Source: Salinisphaera sp963835375 (GTDB taxonomy: Bacteria > Pseudomonadota > Gammaproteobacteria > Nevskiales > Salinisphaeraceae). Taken from it: DNA of 64,000 nucleotides. How positions within the stretch are numbered: the first letter of the stretch is position 1; every line of letters begins with the position of its first letter. Where the stretch lies: NCBI GenBank assembly GCA_963835375.1, contig CAWIGB010000005.1, positions 1 to 64,000 on the forward strand, written 5' to 3'. The notes beneath the pieces are model-generated. The model searched no databases. It was not told where the DNA came from and was given only the letters and a program-made list of their open reading frames with translations. Of this stretch, positions 32,980-41,281 are shown one piece after another. The position numbers and the translations under genes are program-made.

Positions 32980-33408
32980 ATGTTTTTTCTATGGATTGAG
33001 GCCTTCCACGTCACCTTCATGGTGGCCTGGCTTGCCGGGCTGCTCTGTCTGCCATGGCTGTTCGCGGCCCACGCAGACGCCCGGGGCCAGACCGACCGCG
33101 CCCGATTCGGCGCGCTCGAGCGTCAGTTGTCGATGCTGATGTCGGTTGCCGCTCTCGGCACGATCGTGTTCGGCATCTGGATGCTGGCGATGCTGGGCGG
33201 TGGCTGGCTCGCCACCAATGGCTGGTTCCACGCCAAGCTCGTGCTGGTCGTGCTGTTGATCGGCTACCACGGCTGGTGTCAGATGCAGGCGAGAAAGCTC
33301 CGCGAAGAGCGGGCCACCGGCACGCCCGCGTTCTATCGCCTGATGGGCGCGGTGCCGGCAATCATCCTGCTGCTGATCATGCTGCTGGTCTTCGTAAAAC
33401 CGTTCTGA
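32980..33408 (+). CDS. hemJ: Protoporphyrinogen oxidase HemJ-like membrane protein
   Basis: Catalyses, or is required for, oxidation of protoporphyrinogen IX in bacteria lacking HemG/HemY. The 142-residue protein has four membrane helices. Conserved His residues lie in EAFHVTFMVAWLAGL and GWFHAKLVLVVLLIGYHGWC, and the protein ends in the family-typical LLVFVKPF. The start is at 32980. It is followed by a bidirectional terminator shared with the convergent bfr gene, so a heme-synthesis gene lies next to iron-storage genes. Confidence 0.87.
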   Translation: MFFLWIEAFHVTFMVAWLAGLLCLPWLFAAHADARGQTDRARFGALERQLSMLMSVAALGTIVFGIWMLAMLGGGWLATNGWFHAKLVLVVLLIGYHGWCQMQARKLREERATGTPAFYRLMGAVPAIILLLIMLLVFVKPF

Positions 33409-33425
33409 TCAGGGCGGTCCCGGCA

Positions 33426-33463
33426 TGAAAAAACCCGCCGCGAGCGAATCGCGGCGGGTTTCA
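33426..33463. terminator. Bidirectional terminator between hemJ and bfr
   Basis: A perfect 12-base stem (AACCCGCCGCGA pairing with TCGCGGCGGGTT) has a short loop. In the minus direction it is followed by six T residues, giving a strong terminator for bfr. In the plus direction only TTTC follows, so it is weaker for hemJ. Confidence 0.88.
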
Positions 33464-33487
33464 TGTCGGGCCCGCGCAGAAATTGCG

Positions 33488-33985
33488 CTATTCGGCGTCC
33501 GGTGTCTGGTTGATATCCGCGCCGGTCTGCGACTGCAGGAAGTTCGCTTCGCCCATGCTCTTGATCAGATCGAGCTGGGTTTCGATATAGTCGATGTGTT
33601 CTTCCTCTTCGGAGAGAATCTCGACGAACAGATCACGGGTGGCGTAGTCGCCCGCGTCTTCGCAGACCTTGATCGCTTCCTTGTAGTGGGCATGGCCCTC
33701 GTACTCGGCAGCGAGATCGCATTCCAGCATTTCCTGCGGCTTCTCGCCGATGCGCAGCTTGCCGAGATCCTGCAGGTTGGGCAGACCATTGAGGAAGAGG
33801 ATGCGCTTGATGAAGCGATCCGCGTGCTGCATTTCCTCGATCGACTCGTTGTACTCGTGCTTGCCAAGCTCGAAGAAGCCCATGTCCTCGTACATGCGCG
33901 CATGCAGGAAATACTGGTTGATCGCCGTCAGCTCCAGCTTGAGCGCGTCCTGCAGATACTTGATAACGGTCGCGTCGCCTTTCAT
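33488..33985 (-). CDS. bfr: Bacterioferritin
   Basis: A heme-containing iron-storage protein forming 24-subunit shells. The 165-residue product begins MKGDATVIKYLQDALKLELT. It has the ferroxidase ligands in LELTAINQYFLHARMYE and ECDLAAEYEGHAHYKEA, and the heme-ligand Met in SIEEMQHADRFI. EEEEHIDYIETQLDLI completes the diiron site. The C-terminus has an extra tail after the last helix (SQTGADINQTPDAE). The bfd gene lies 86 bases upstream on the same strand. Confidence 0.96.
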   Translation of the reverse strand: MKGDATVIKYLQDALKLELTAINQYFLHARMYEDMGFFELGKHEYNESIEEMQHADRFIKRILFLNGLPNLQDLGKLRIGEKPQEMLECDLAAEYEGHAHYKEAIKVCEDAGDYATRDLFVEILSEEEEHIDYIETQLDLIKSMGEANFLQSQTGADINQTPDAE

Positions 33986-34071
33986 TGCTTGTCCTGTGTC
34001 GGCCTGAACTTTCAGCAAGACTAGCGGAGGTCAGGGTGGCGCACAAACGATCCGTGCGCGGCGCAGCGGGC

Positions 34072-34302
34072 TCAGGCGGTGGCAGCCACGGGCGGTGCGG
34101 AATCGGCCTCGGCGGCGATGGCGTCCTGGCGCTCACGCTCCTGCCGGCACTGAAGCAGTACATCGCGAGCGCAGGGCGCACAGCGGCCACAGCAGCCGGC
34201 CACGCCAAGCTTCTGGCGCAGCAGACGCATGCTGCAGGCACCTTCACAATAGGCTTCGCGAATCTGGCAGTCGGTGACCGCGTTGCACACACAGACGTAC
34301 AT
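34072..34302 (-). CDS. bfd: Bacterioferritin-associated ferredoxin
   Basis: A 76-residue 2Fe-2S protein that donates electrons to bacterioferritin to release stored iron. The ligands are C-V-C near residues 4-6 (MYVCVCNAVTD) and the CCGRC pair near residues 38-42, as in known Bfd. I use the ATG at 34302; a second possible start lies two codons earlier. The C-terminal tail after the domain is Ala/Glu-rich. A Fur-box-like site lies about 34 bases upstream, fitting induction when iron is scarce. Confidence 0.94.
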   Translation of the reverse strand: MYVCVCNAVTDCQIREAYCEGACSMRLLRQKLGVAGCCGRCAPCARDVLLQCRQERERQDAIAAEADSAPPVAATA

Positions 34303-34335
34303 GAGCATTACCTCCGACGCGCAGTACAACGCTAA

Positions 34336-34350
34336 TGAGAATGATTGTCA
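34336..34350. promoter_or_regulatory. Candidate Fur box upstream of bfd
   Basis: TGAGAATGATTGTCA matches the 7-1-7 Fur consensus TGATAATNATTATCA at about 12 of 14 fixed positions. It sits 34 bases upstream of the bfd start, in an A/T-rich island within otherwise GC-rich DNA. Repression of bfd by Fur-iron is the classical arrangement. Confidence 0.75.
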
Positions 34351-34438
34351 ACTACAAATGCAACCAACGGCAGGCCGGCAAGGTCATGTCGGTATTTGCC
34401 CGCCGCCGGCCAGCCCGGTCGCCGCGCCGCGCCGCCGA

Positions 34439-34924
34439 TCAGGAGGTAGAACTGGCGTTCAGATAGCTGGCCAGCTCATCCAGCGCACGCCGATAGACTT
34501 GGCGTTTGAAGAACACCACTTCATCGACCGGGTGCCAGTAGTCGACCCAGCGATAGCCATCGAATTCCGGCTTTTCCGTGGCATCGAAGCGCACACAGGA
34601 CTCGGGCGCCACCAGCTGCAGCATGAACCATTTCTGCTTCTGGCCGATGCATAGCGGCTGTCGGTGGCGCCGGATATAGCGTTTGGGCAGGCGATAACGC
34701 AGCCAGCTGCGCGTCGCCCCGACGATCTCCACATGCTCGGGCCGCAGCCCGACCTCTTCTTCCAGCTCGCGATACAGAGCGGCGCGCGGATCCTCGCCTT
34801 CGCGGATACCGCCTTGAGGGAACTGCCAGGACTGCTGGCCAATGCGCTTGGCCCAGAACACCTTGCCTTGCTGATTGCTCAAGATGATGCCGACGTTCGC
34901 TCGGAACCCTTGTGCATCAATCAC
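34439..34924 (-). CDS. rppH: RNA pyrophosphohydrolase
   Basis: Removes pyrophosphate from the 5' end of mRNA and so starts decay. The 161-residue protein has the full Nudix box GGIREGEDPRAALYRELEEEVGL near residues 38-60 and the family-typical ANVGIILSNQQGKVFWAKRIG and WVDYWHPVDEVVFFKRQVY blocks. The start is a GTG at 34924 with a GAGGG site. It is divergent from the HAD phosphatase gene, the same neighbour seen in pseudomonads. Confidence 0.95.
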   Translation of the reverse strand: MIDAQGFRANVGIILSNQQGKVFWAKRIGQQSWQFPQGGIREGEDPRAALYRELEEEVGLRPEHVEIVGATRSWLRYRLPKRYIRRHRQPLCIGQKQKWFMLQLVAPESCVRFDATEKPEFDGYRWVDYWHPVDEVVFFKRQVYRRALDELASYLNASSTS

Positions 34925-35119
34925 GACGCCACCCTCGGTAAAACTACTGAATCAATTCTTTCATAAAATCGCAAGAAACGAAAAAACACAGCCTGAATTC
35001 ATGGAATGCATATCGCCGGGCGCGCAACTCTATTGTGCTCTACTTTAGTCGCTTCCCTCGGCCCCTTGCAGGCCTCATCATTACGCGTCTGCAACTTCAA
35101 TTCCAACCGGGGCGCCGAC

Positions 35120-35797
35120 GTGCGACTGACCTTTTTCGATCTCGACAACACACTGCTCGATGGCGACAGTGACTATGAGTGGGGCCGTTTCCTGGTCGAC
35201 GAAGCCGTGGTCGACGGCTCGACGTTTGCGCGTGCAAACGACACCTTCAAGGCCCAGTACGAGGCTGGCGCGCTGGATATTCATGCGTATCAACGCTTCG
35301 TTCTCCAGCCGCTGATCGAGGAGCCGGCCGCGCGCATGGCCGCCCTGCGCGAACGCTTCGTGGCTGAACGGATCGAACCGATCGTGGCGCGCCACGCCGC
35401 ATCGGCCGTCGATTTCCATCGCCAACGCGGAGATCTGATCGCCATCATCACCGCGACCAATCGATTCATCACTGAACCGATCGCGGACCTGCTGGGCATC
35501 GAGCATCTGATCGCGACCGACCCGGAGATCGTCGGCGGCGTCTATACCGGCGCCATCGCCGGCACCCCTTCGTATCGCGAGGGCAAGATCACGCGCGCCC
35601 GGCATTTCCTCGCGGCACTTCCGGCCGAGCCCGAGCACGTGACTTTCTACTCCGATTCACACAACGACCTGCCGCTGATGCGTTGGGCCGACCGTGCGGT
35701 CGCGGTCGACCCCGATCCCAAGCTCGCGGCTGTTGCGCGCGAGGCCGGCTGGCCAGTGATCAGCCTGCGCGGCGACGCGATGCCGTCGATCGCCTGA
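35120..35797 (+). CDS. HAD-IB family phosphatase, SerB-like
   Basis: A 225-residue cytosolic phosphatase. Motif I is LTFFDLDNTLLDGDSDYEW, motif II lies in IAIITATNRFIT, and motif IV is FYSDSHNDLPLM. It belongs to the HAD-IB branch that also includes phosphoserine phosphatase and is often found beside rppH; its substrate is not established. I prefer the GTG at 35120, directly before the fold. A longer reading from 35006 adds about 38 residues of doubtful value. Confidence 0.88.
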   Translation: MRLTFFDLDNTLLDGDSDYEWGRFLVDEAVVDGSTFARANDTFKAQYEAGALDIHAYQRFVLQPLIEEPAARMAALRERFVAERIEPIVARHAASAVDFHRQRGDLIAIITATNRFITEPIADLLGIEHLIATDPEIVGGVYTGAIAGTPSYREGKITRARHFLAALPAEPEHVTFYSDSHNDLPLMRWADRAVAVDPDPKLAAVAREAGWPVISLRGDAMPSIA

Positions 35798-35819
35798 GCA
35801 CGGCAAGCCAGTCGATCGA

Positions 35820-36629
35820 TCAGCCGCGAGGGGCGTCGCGCTGCTCGTCCCACGCAGCGAGATAGGGCGCAAGCTTCGAACGAATCCGGCCGTTGGTGGC
35901 CATGACCGTGCGTGATTCCAGATCGATCGGGCCACCGCCGAGTTCGGTGATATCGCCGCCCGCCTCGCGCACGATCACGGTGAGCGCGGCGATATCCAGA
36001 ATATTGAGATCGGATTCCACGATCGCATCGATCGCACCGCTGGCCAGCAGATGATAGTGATAGAAATCGCCGTAGCCGCGGATACGATGCACATCGCCCA
36101 CCAACTCGCCGATCTTCGGCCAGGCCGGCGACGCACCGAGCGTCGCGATGTTGCCCATCGACAGACTGGCTTCGGCGATCTCGTCGACCCCCGAGACGTG
36201 AATCGGCTCGCCGTTCAGGAATGCGCCCTGCCCGCGCGCCGCGCATGCCATATCGCCGCTGCCAAAAGCCGGCGCGTTGGATACGCCCACGATCAGCTCG
36301 CCCTGGTGCATCAAGGCGATCTGAGTGGAGAAGAACGGATAACCGCGCACGAAGCTCTTGGTACCGTCGATCGGGTCGATCAGCCAGACGTAATCGGCAT
36401 CGATCGACTCGCGCCCGAGCTCCTCGCCGTAGAAGCCATGATCCGGAAACGCGTCGGCCAGCACCCGCTTGATCGTGCGCTCGCACTCGACGTCTGCGAT
36501 GGTCACCGGCGAGGCATCGGCCTTGCGCTCGACCTCGAAATCGCCGTGGTAGTAGCGATTGATCACCGCCTCTGCCGCGCGCGCGGCTTCGATCGCGGTA
36601 TCCAGATAACGGCTCAGGTCCTCGGCCAC
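35820..36629 (-). CDS. Inositol monophosphatase-family phosphatase (possible HisN histidinol-phosphatase)
   Basis: A 269-residue Mg-dependent phosphatase. Metal-site motifs are visible: GEELGRESIDADYVWLIDPIDGTKSF (core WLIDPIDGTKSF near residue 85) and the C-terminal LNILDIAALTVIVREAGG. The IDPIDGTKSFVRGYPFF variant and the DAIVESDLNILD segment resemble histidinol-phosphatase HisN more than SuhB, but the split is not decisive by eye. The start MAEDLSRYLDTAIEAA at 36629 follows an AAGGAGAG site. A hairpin and a half copy of the dispersed repeat lie just upstream. Confidence 0.85.
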   Translation of the reverse strand: MAEDLSRYLDTAIEAARAAEAVINRYYHGDFEVERKADASPVTIADVECERTIKRVLADAFPDHGFYGEELGRESIDADYVWLIDPIDGTKSFVRGYPFFSTQIALMHQGELIVGVSNAPAFGSGDMACAARGQGAFLNGEPIHVSGVDEIAEASLSMGNIATLGASPAWPKIGELVGDVHRIRGYGDFYHYHLLASGAIDAIVESDLNILDIAALTVIVREAGGDITELGGGPIDLESRTVMATNGRIRSKLAPYLAAWDEQRDAPRG

Positions 36630-36645
36630 GGTCTCTCCTTGCTTG

Positions 36646-36688
36646 AACAGGCGGCGCTTATGCTAGGGCCTGTTGCCGTTTCATGCGA
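36646..36688. repeat. Half copy of the dispersed repeat with adjacent hairpin
   Basis: AGGGCCTGTTGCCGTTTCAT then GCGA (36665-36688) matches the terminal repeat of copy T with one change. It lies 36 bases upstream of the phosphatase start on the minus strand. Its GCCTGTT pairs with AACAGGC at 36646-36652 to form a seven-base stem. No second terminal repeat is found on the ampE side. Confidence 0.6.
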
Positions 36689-36714
36689 CACATCGACGCG
36701 CACTGCCGGCCCGC

Positions 36715-37606
36715 TCAGCGCAGCACGCCGGCCAGCGTGAGCGCCGCGAACACGGCCAGCAGGATCAGCACGGCCCGGGAAATCAGCGACAGCGCATCGA
36801 ACAGCGTCTGGTTGAAGCGTTCGGTCGGGCACACCCGGCGGCGTCCGCGCCGATATCGCCCAGCGCGCCGCGCCCGACCTCGGCCAGCAGCCGCCAACTC
36901 GCCGCGCCGACTGACATGCGTCGCCGCACGCGCCTCCCGCCAGGCTGCGAACGCATCGCGACTCTGACCCGCAACGGCATAGATGAACGCCACGATCCGC
37001 GCCGGCAGCCATGCGGCGATGCCGTGCACATATTCGGCGACCCGGGCTGTTTCCAGCGTCGCCGGATCGCGGTCGGCCAGCGCCGGCAGCTCGCGCACCA
37101 GGCGATAGAACAGCGCACCGGTCGGCCCGGCGACGAAGAACCACAGCAGCACGCCGAGCACCCGCTCGTGGCCCTGGACCAGAACCGCACCGATGATGGT
37201 CGAGGCCGTGACGTCGGCGGCACGGCGGCCGGTGGCCCGGCGACAGAGCTCGATCGCGCGCGCCTCGACCTCGTCGTGGGCTTCCTGCGTGCGGGCGTTG
37301 GCCAGCGCGTAGACGTCCTCCCACAGATCCCGAGGCCCCAGGCTGATCAGCAGACCGATCAGGCCGAAGGCGAGCTGCGCTCCCAGCCAGAGATGAGTAT
37401 CGACCGCCCATTGCGCTGCACCGACAACAATCAAGCGGCGGCAGAATCACGGCCACGCCCGCCGGCCGCGCCAGCCAAAGCCGGCCGATACGCGTGCGCT
37501 CGATCAGGCGGACGTAAGCCGCGAATGCATTGACCTGCCGCCAGCGCGTGAGCTGGCCGAGCGTGCGCTCGATCAGCAGCGCGACCACGATCACGATCAG
37601 GTGCAT
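36715..37606 (-). CDS. ampE: AmpE-like membrane protein (three frame breaks)
   Basis: An inner-membrane protein of the AmpE/CobD-like fold, historically linked to beta-lactam sensing. It starts MHLIVIVVALLIERTLGQLTRW at 37606. After a break near 37435 it continues with GLIGLLISLGPRDLWEDVYAL, FVAGPTGALFYRLVREL and ARIVAFIYAVAGQSRDAF. Two further breaks near 36900 and 36840 surround ASWRLLAEVGRGALGDIGADAAG. It ends in a membrane helix (AVLILLAVFAALTLAGVLR). Its molecular function is not settled. The ampD reading frame runs into it without a stop. Confidence 0.83.
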
Positions 37607-38177
37607 GCGCTGATCCAGCAAACGATTGAAGGCAGCCCAGTCGAACGCCGGCCCGGGATCGGTCTTGCGCCCGGGAGCGATATCGCTGTGGCCGACGATG
37701 CGCGAACGGTTCATGCCCGAATAATGACGCAAAAGAGCCGCCGTGACAGCCGCCAGCTGTCGATACTGCGCCGGCGCATACGGACAGTGATCGGCGCCCT
37801 CCAGTTCGATGCCGATTCCGAAATCGTTGACGCGATCGCGCCCGTCGAATCGTGATACGCCGGCATGCCAGGCACGATCGTCGAAGCCGACGTACTGGGT
37901 GAGCGCCCCGGTACGCTCGATCAGCGCATGAGCGGACACGCGCAGCCCCGCGATCTCGGCATACAGTGGATGGGCACGCGGGATCGAGGGTGTTGGTGAA
38001 CAGGGCGTCCACCTGCCGGTGGCCGAATCGCCCCGGCGGCACCGTGATGCCGTGTACCACCAGCGTATCGACGGCGAGGCCGCTCGGGCGCCGGTCATGA
38101 TTCGGTGACACGATGCGACGCGCGCCGATCACCCATCCTCCATCGTCGATCTGCAACGGCGTGGCGGATTCGTGCAT
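37607..38177 (-). CDS. ampD: 1,6-anhydro-N-acetylmuramyl-L-alanine amidase AmpD (frame break near 37980)
   Basis: Cytosolic zinc amidase that removes the peptide from anhydro-muropeptides during wall recycling. The start is MHESATPLQIDDGGWVIGAR at 38177. The first zinc-ligand region is LVVHGITVPPGRFG. After a break near 37980 the frame continues HPLYAEIAGLRVSAHALIE, WHAGVSRFDGRDRVNDFGIGIELEG and the second zinc site VGHSDIAPGRKTDPGPAFDW. No stop codon separates it from ampE in this sequence: the frame reads FNRLLDQ-R-MHLIVIV. I place the boundary at the AmpE methionine. Either a stop was lost by a base error or the two are fused. Confidence 0.85.
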
Positions 38178-40096
38178 CAGAAATACGCCTGAATGCCGAA
38201 GTCGACGCGTACACCATCGTCCACCCGGGTGTTCTCGTAGCCGACGGTGGAACGAAAAGCGAAATTATCCACGATCGGCACCTGAGCGCCGAGCGTCGCC
38301 CAGCCGTAGTGGCCATTCGCCCCGGCGGCATATTGCAGCCATCCGGCCTCGGCCTTGAGCTGCACGCCCGGCACCGGGTAGGCCAGCACGCCCGCGCTCC
38401 CGCCGGCGCCCAGCGCCCACGCCGGCTGCAACCCCGGGTTGGCGTCGAAGGAGATCAGCCCGAACGTGTATGCCATGAGCTTGCGCCCGCCCCAGGCGAG
38501 CCCCGGCCCGCCCTGCAGGTAGTAACCGAGATCGTTGGGCGCATCGGTGAACACATGCGCCGAGGGCCGCCGTCGGATACCCGTATCCGCCGTGAACGAA
38601 ACCGGCTTGAACCAGGCATTGCGCGGCGACAGCGACGTGATCGACAACAAATGCACGTTGTCGAGCCGTACCCGACCATCGCTCGGATCCACCCGCAGGC
38701 CGATGTCGGCGAAATCGATCGCCGCACCGCGGGTATAGCCGCCCGGGTTGTCGAGCAGATCGTGATAGGCCGGCCGAATCCGGAAGCCGAGCGAGAAATT
38801 GCCGTCGGCGTACACGCCCGACGCGTTGACCCGAAGCGAACGATGGCCGTCCTCGGGCGAGGTTTTCGGCGTCGGCACGCGCCCGAACGGCGACCGGCGC
38901 GGTATCGAGGCCCGCACCGCGAGAATGTGATTGGCATAGTCGCGCCCGGCCTTGCCCGAAACGGCGGCCTTCACTTCCTTGCTCGACAATTGATAGTTCA
39001 GCGCGTCGTAGGCGACCTCCAGCACGGCCGCGCGGCGGTTCGGCGCCAGCGCCTTCACGGCGGGCGCCCCGGGCGCCAGCTCGCGCCGCGAGACCTTGCG
39101 CGCCAGCGCCTGCTCGGACGGCGAGAGCTGCTCGGTCTCCCAGCGCAACGTGGTTTCCATCGAAGGCCGATATTCCGCCGGCCCCATCAGCCCGGGCACA
39201 TCCGCCAGCGACCGGATCGTATCGGACGGGATCGCATACCAGTCGTACTGGCGCGTCAGATGCAGATGCGGGCGGGCCACATCGAGCAGGCTCAACAACT
39301 GATAGGAGCAATTCTTGTTGAGGAAGTAGTAGACGAAATGGACGCTGTCCATCTCCCAGACGTGATCCACCAGCCGCGACAACTGAGCCTGGGTCAGATT
39401 CAGCGAATAGGACCAGACGTCGCGGTTCTCGATCCAGGCGTACTGCTTGACCTTCTTGTAATACGGAAACATGCCGAACACGCCGGGATAGCCGCCGGTG
39501 AGCCCCTTCCAGACGAAACCGAGCCCTCGATTGCCCTTGGGCGCGGCCGCCGCGAAGTTGACCGCGTAGGACAGCAGCTCCGTGCCGTGCCGCTTGCGGG
39601 CCGAATCGATGCGCAACAGCGTATGGCCGAACATCGACGACGGGCTGTTCGGGAACGCGGTGGGAAAAACCAGGCTCGCTGCATTCGGCGCGATCAGCGC
39701 ACGCCAATTGCGGTAGCCCGGGCAGTCGTGCACCGGCAGCGTCGATGTATCGATATCCAGCTTGTCGACCAGGAATTTGCGACGTGCCACGAACAGGCAA
39801 TAGGCCGGCAGCTTGCGCGGGCCGATCGGCTGCTTCGAGAACAGCCCCGCCAGGGTGGCATCGAGCTCGGCCGCTGGATCGGTCCGACCGTCGTCGGCCA
39901 GAAAGAACCACGGTGAGGCGACCTCGCTATGAACACCGCCGTGCATCCAGTTCGGCTCGTAGTGCAGCAGCGCATGCCATTCGTCGGTGGAGGCCAGATG
40001 CGCCGCTGCCGCGCGGGTTTCGAGTTGCTGCAGCTGGGCTTCTGAAGCGCCGCCGCGGCCGTGCCGGCGGCCATCGACATCAGCGCGGTCGACCAT
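38177..40096 (-). CDS. DUF4105 domain protein, outer-membrane or periplasmic
   Basis: A protein of about 640 residues with a DUF4105 core: EWHALLHYEPNWMHG, FPNSPSSMFGHTLLRID, LLSYAVNFAA and a FVYYFLNKNCSYQLLSLLD segment whose Cys and nearby His suggest a papain-like (NlpC/P60-related) site. The last third has alternating strands (YYLQGGPGLAWGGRKLMAYTF onward), ending in aromatic FGIQAYF like an outer-membrane barrel. The N-terminus is unclear: the visible ATG at 40096 gives no good signal peptide, while a neighbouring frame reads LMSMAAGTAAAA. Frame errors there are likely. It overlaps ampD by one base. Function is unknown. Confidence 0.8.
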   Translation of the reverse strand: MVDRADVDGRRHGRGGASEAQLQQLETRAAAAHLASTDEWHALLHYEPNWMHGGVHSEVASPWFFLADDGRTDPAAELDATLAGLFSKQPIGPRKLPAYCLFVARRKFLVDKLDIDTSTLPVHDCPGYRNWRALIAPNAASLVFPTAFPNSPSSMFGHTLLRIDSARKRHGTELLSYAVNFAAAAPKGNRGLGFVWKGLTGGYPGVFGMFPYYKKVKQYAWIENRDVWSYSLNLTQAQLSRLVDHVWEMDSVHFVYYFLNKNCSYQLLSLLDVARPHLHLTRQYDWYAIPSDTIRSLADVPGLMGPAEYRPSMETTLRWETEQLSPSEQALARKVSRRELAPGAPAVKALAPNRRAAVLEVAYDALNYQLSSKEVKAAVSGKAGRDYANHILAVRASIPRRSPFGRVPTPKTSPEDGHRSLRVNASGVYADGNFSLGFRIRPAYHDLLDNPGGYTRGAAIDFADIGLRVDPSDGRVRLDNVHLLSITSLSPRNAWFKPVSFTADTGIRRRPSAHVFTDAPNDLGYYLQGGPGLAWGGRKLMAYTFGLISFDANPGLQPAWALGAGGSAGVLAYPVPGVQLKAEAGWLQYAAGANGHYGWATLGAQVPIVDNFAFRSTVGYENTRVDDGVRVDFGIQAYF

Positions 40097-40310
40097 GATC
40101 GCCTCGCCGCTGCAGACGTCGCCGGTCGGCTCGCGGCATGGCGCGCTCTGGTCTCGACATGATTGCCCCTGATCCGATCCACGCCGCGGCCGGCGCGCTG
40201 CAAGCGCGCCATTATTCCAGCTCGAGCGTTCGTGCGGGGGCGAAAGGCGGCAACGCAGCGGGCCCGGGCGGCCGTGGCGCGCGATTCGCAACCGGCGACC
40301 AGGAGTGAGG

Positions 40311-40637
40311 TCAGTCGTTGCCCGGGGTCTGGGCGTCGAAGTCGCCCGAGCGGGCGGGTGAAGGTATACTTGGCCGGCTCGGCCACCAGACGCTCGCCGG
40401 CCTTGTCGGTGTTATGGCCGAGCAGCGAGAACGGCAGCGAGACGATGAACAGCCCCGTGCCCGCTACCGTCGCCACCAGGCTCACCGGACGTACGACCAC
40501 CGCATCGAAGGCCATGGCGGCAGCCGACGGCGTCGAAGCATCGTCGTTGCCCGCGGCCAACGCCGGCGTGGCGACCACCATGCGACAATGACGACAACGG
40601 TCGCGACGAACGCGCGCCGGAGCAGAACAATAGACAT
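40311..40637 (-). CDS. Small exported protein paired with DUF4105 (two frame breaks)
   Basis: A protein of about 108 residues. In composite frame it has a signal peptide, MSIVLLRRAFVATVVVIVA then MVVATPALAA. The mature part contains FDAVVVRPVSLVATVAGTGL and FIVSLPFSLLGHNTDKAGER, then LVAEPAKYTFTRPLG, and ends with DFDAQTPGND. Breaks fall near 40580 and 40345. Proteins of this type are often labelled multidrug transporter in databases, but it is too small for that and has one hydrophobic hairpin. It lies about 210 bases upstream of the DUF4105 gene on the same strand. A role together with DUF4105 is inferred from pairing only. Confidence 0.68.
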
Positions 40638-40951
40638 GGGACGACCCCGGAGTGCTGCACAAATCGAAGATTAGGCCCTGTCGCTGTTTCATACAAGCCC
40701 GCCTCGAGGCCGCGAATCATTCGGCGCGCGGCGCCACGCGCGGAGCACACCGCTCGCGATCAGACGCTGTCGCCTGAGCCCCTCGCCTGCGGCACCGCAG
40801 CGCCACGGCGTCGGCCTGCGGTATCGGCGCTGGCTTGTGTAGACTCGCCACAGCACGCGCGCGGCAGGTCGTCCTGCCGCGCGCCGGCCGTTCGCACGAC
40901 AACGCCGCGGCCACCGACTCAACCCCGGCATGCAAGCTATCGGATCGATCC
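40638..40951. other. Intergenic region with a degenerate repeat end
   Basis: This stretch of 314 bases separates the divergent small exported protein and DUF2007 genes. Near its left end, at 40673-40699, AGGCCCTGTCGCTGTTTCAT is a degenerate copy of the dispersed terminal repeat, again 36 bases upstream of a minus-strand start codon. No gene or clear promoter was recognised in the rest. Confidence 0.5.
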
Positions 40952-41266
40952 ATGAACGCGCGCGAAGTCTATCTGGCGGCCGACCCGGTCAATGCCGAAA
41001 TCGTCAAGGACATGCTGGTCGATCGCGGGATCGCCGCGCACGTGCGCCGCCAGCATCTGTGGGGCGGCATGGGCGAGTTGCCGGCCAACGTCTATCCGCA
41101 GGTCTGGATCGACAATCCGGCCGACTTCGATCGAGCCCGCGAGATCGTGGCCGCGTTCGAGAAAGGCCCCGTGGATCGCGGCCGGGACTGGGCCTGCCCC
41201 GGCTGCGGCGAAAACGTTGAAGGCCAGTTCAACGCCTGCTGGCACTGCCAGCATCCGCGACCCTAG
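40952..41266 (+). CDS. DUF2007 signal-transducing-like protein with C-terminal zinc ribbon
   Basis: A 104-residue protein. The N-terminal DUF2007 domain (REVYLAADPVNAEIVKDMLV, then AAFEKGPV) is a small PII-like alpha-beta fold. The last 30 residues form a zinc ribbon, CPGCGENVEGQFNACWHCQ, with two CxxC pairs. The start is the ATG at 40952. It lies 15 bases upstream of trmL in the same direction, so the two are probably co-transcribed. What it senses or binds is not known. Confidence 0.85.
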   Translation: MNAREVYLAADPVNAEIVKDMLVDRGIAAHVRRQHLWGGMGELPANVYPQVWIDNPADFDRAREIVAAFEKGPVDRGRDWACPGCGENVEGQFNACWHCQHPRP

Positions 41267-41281
41267 GGCCTTCGAGCGACC

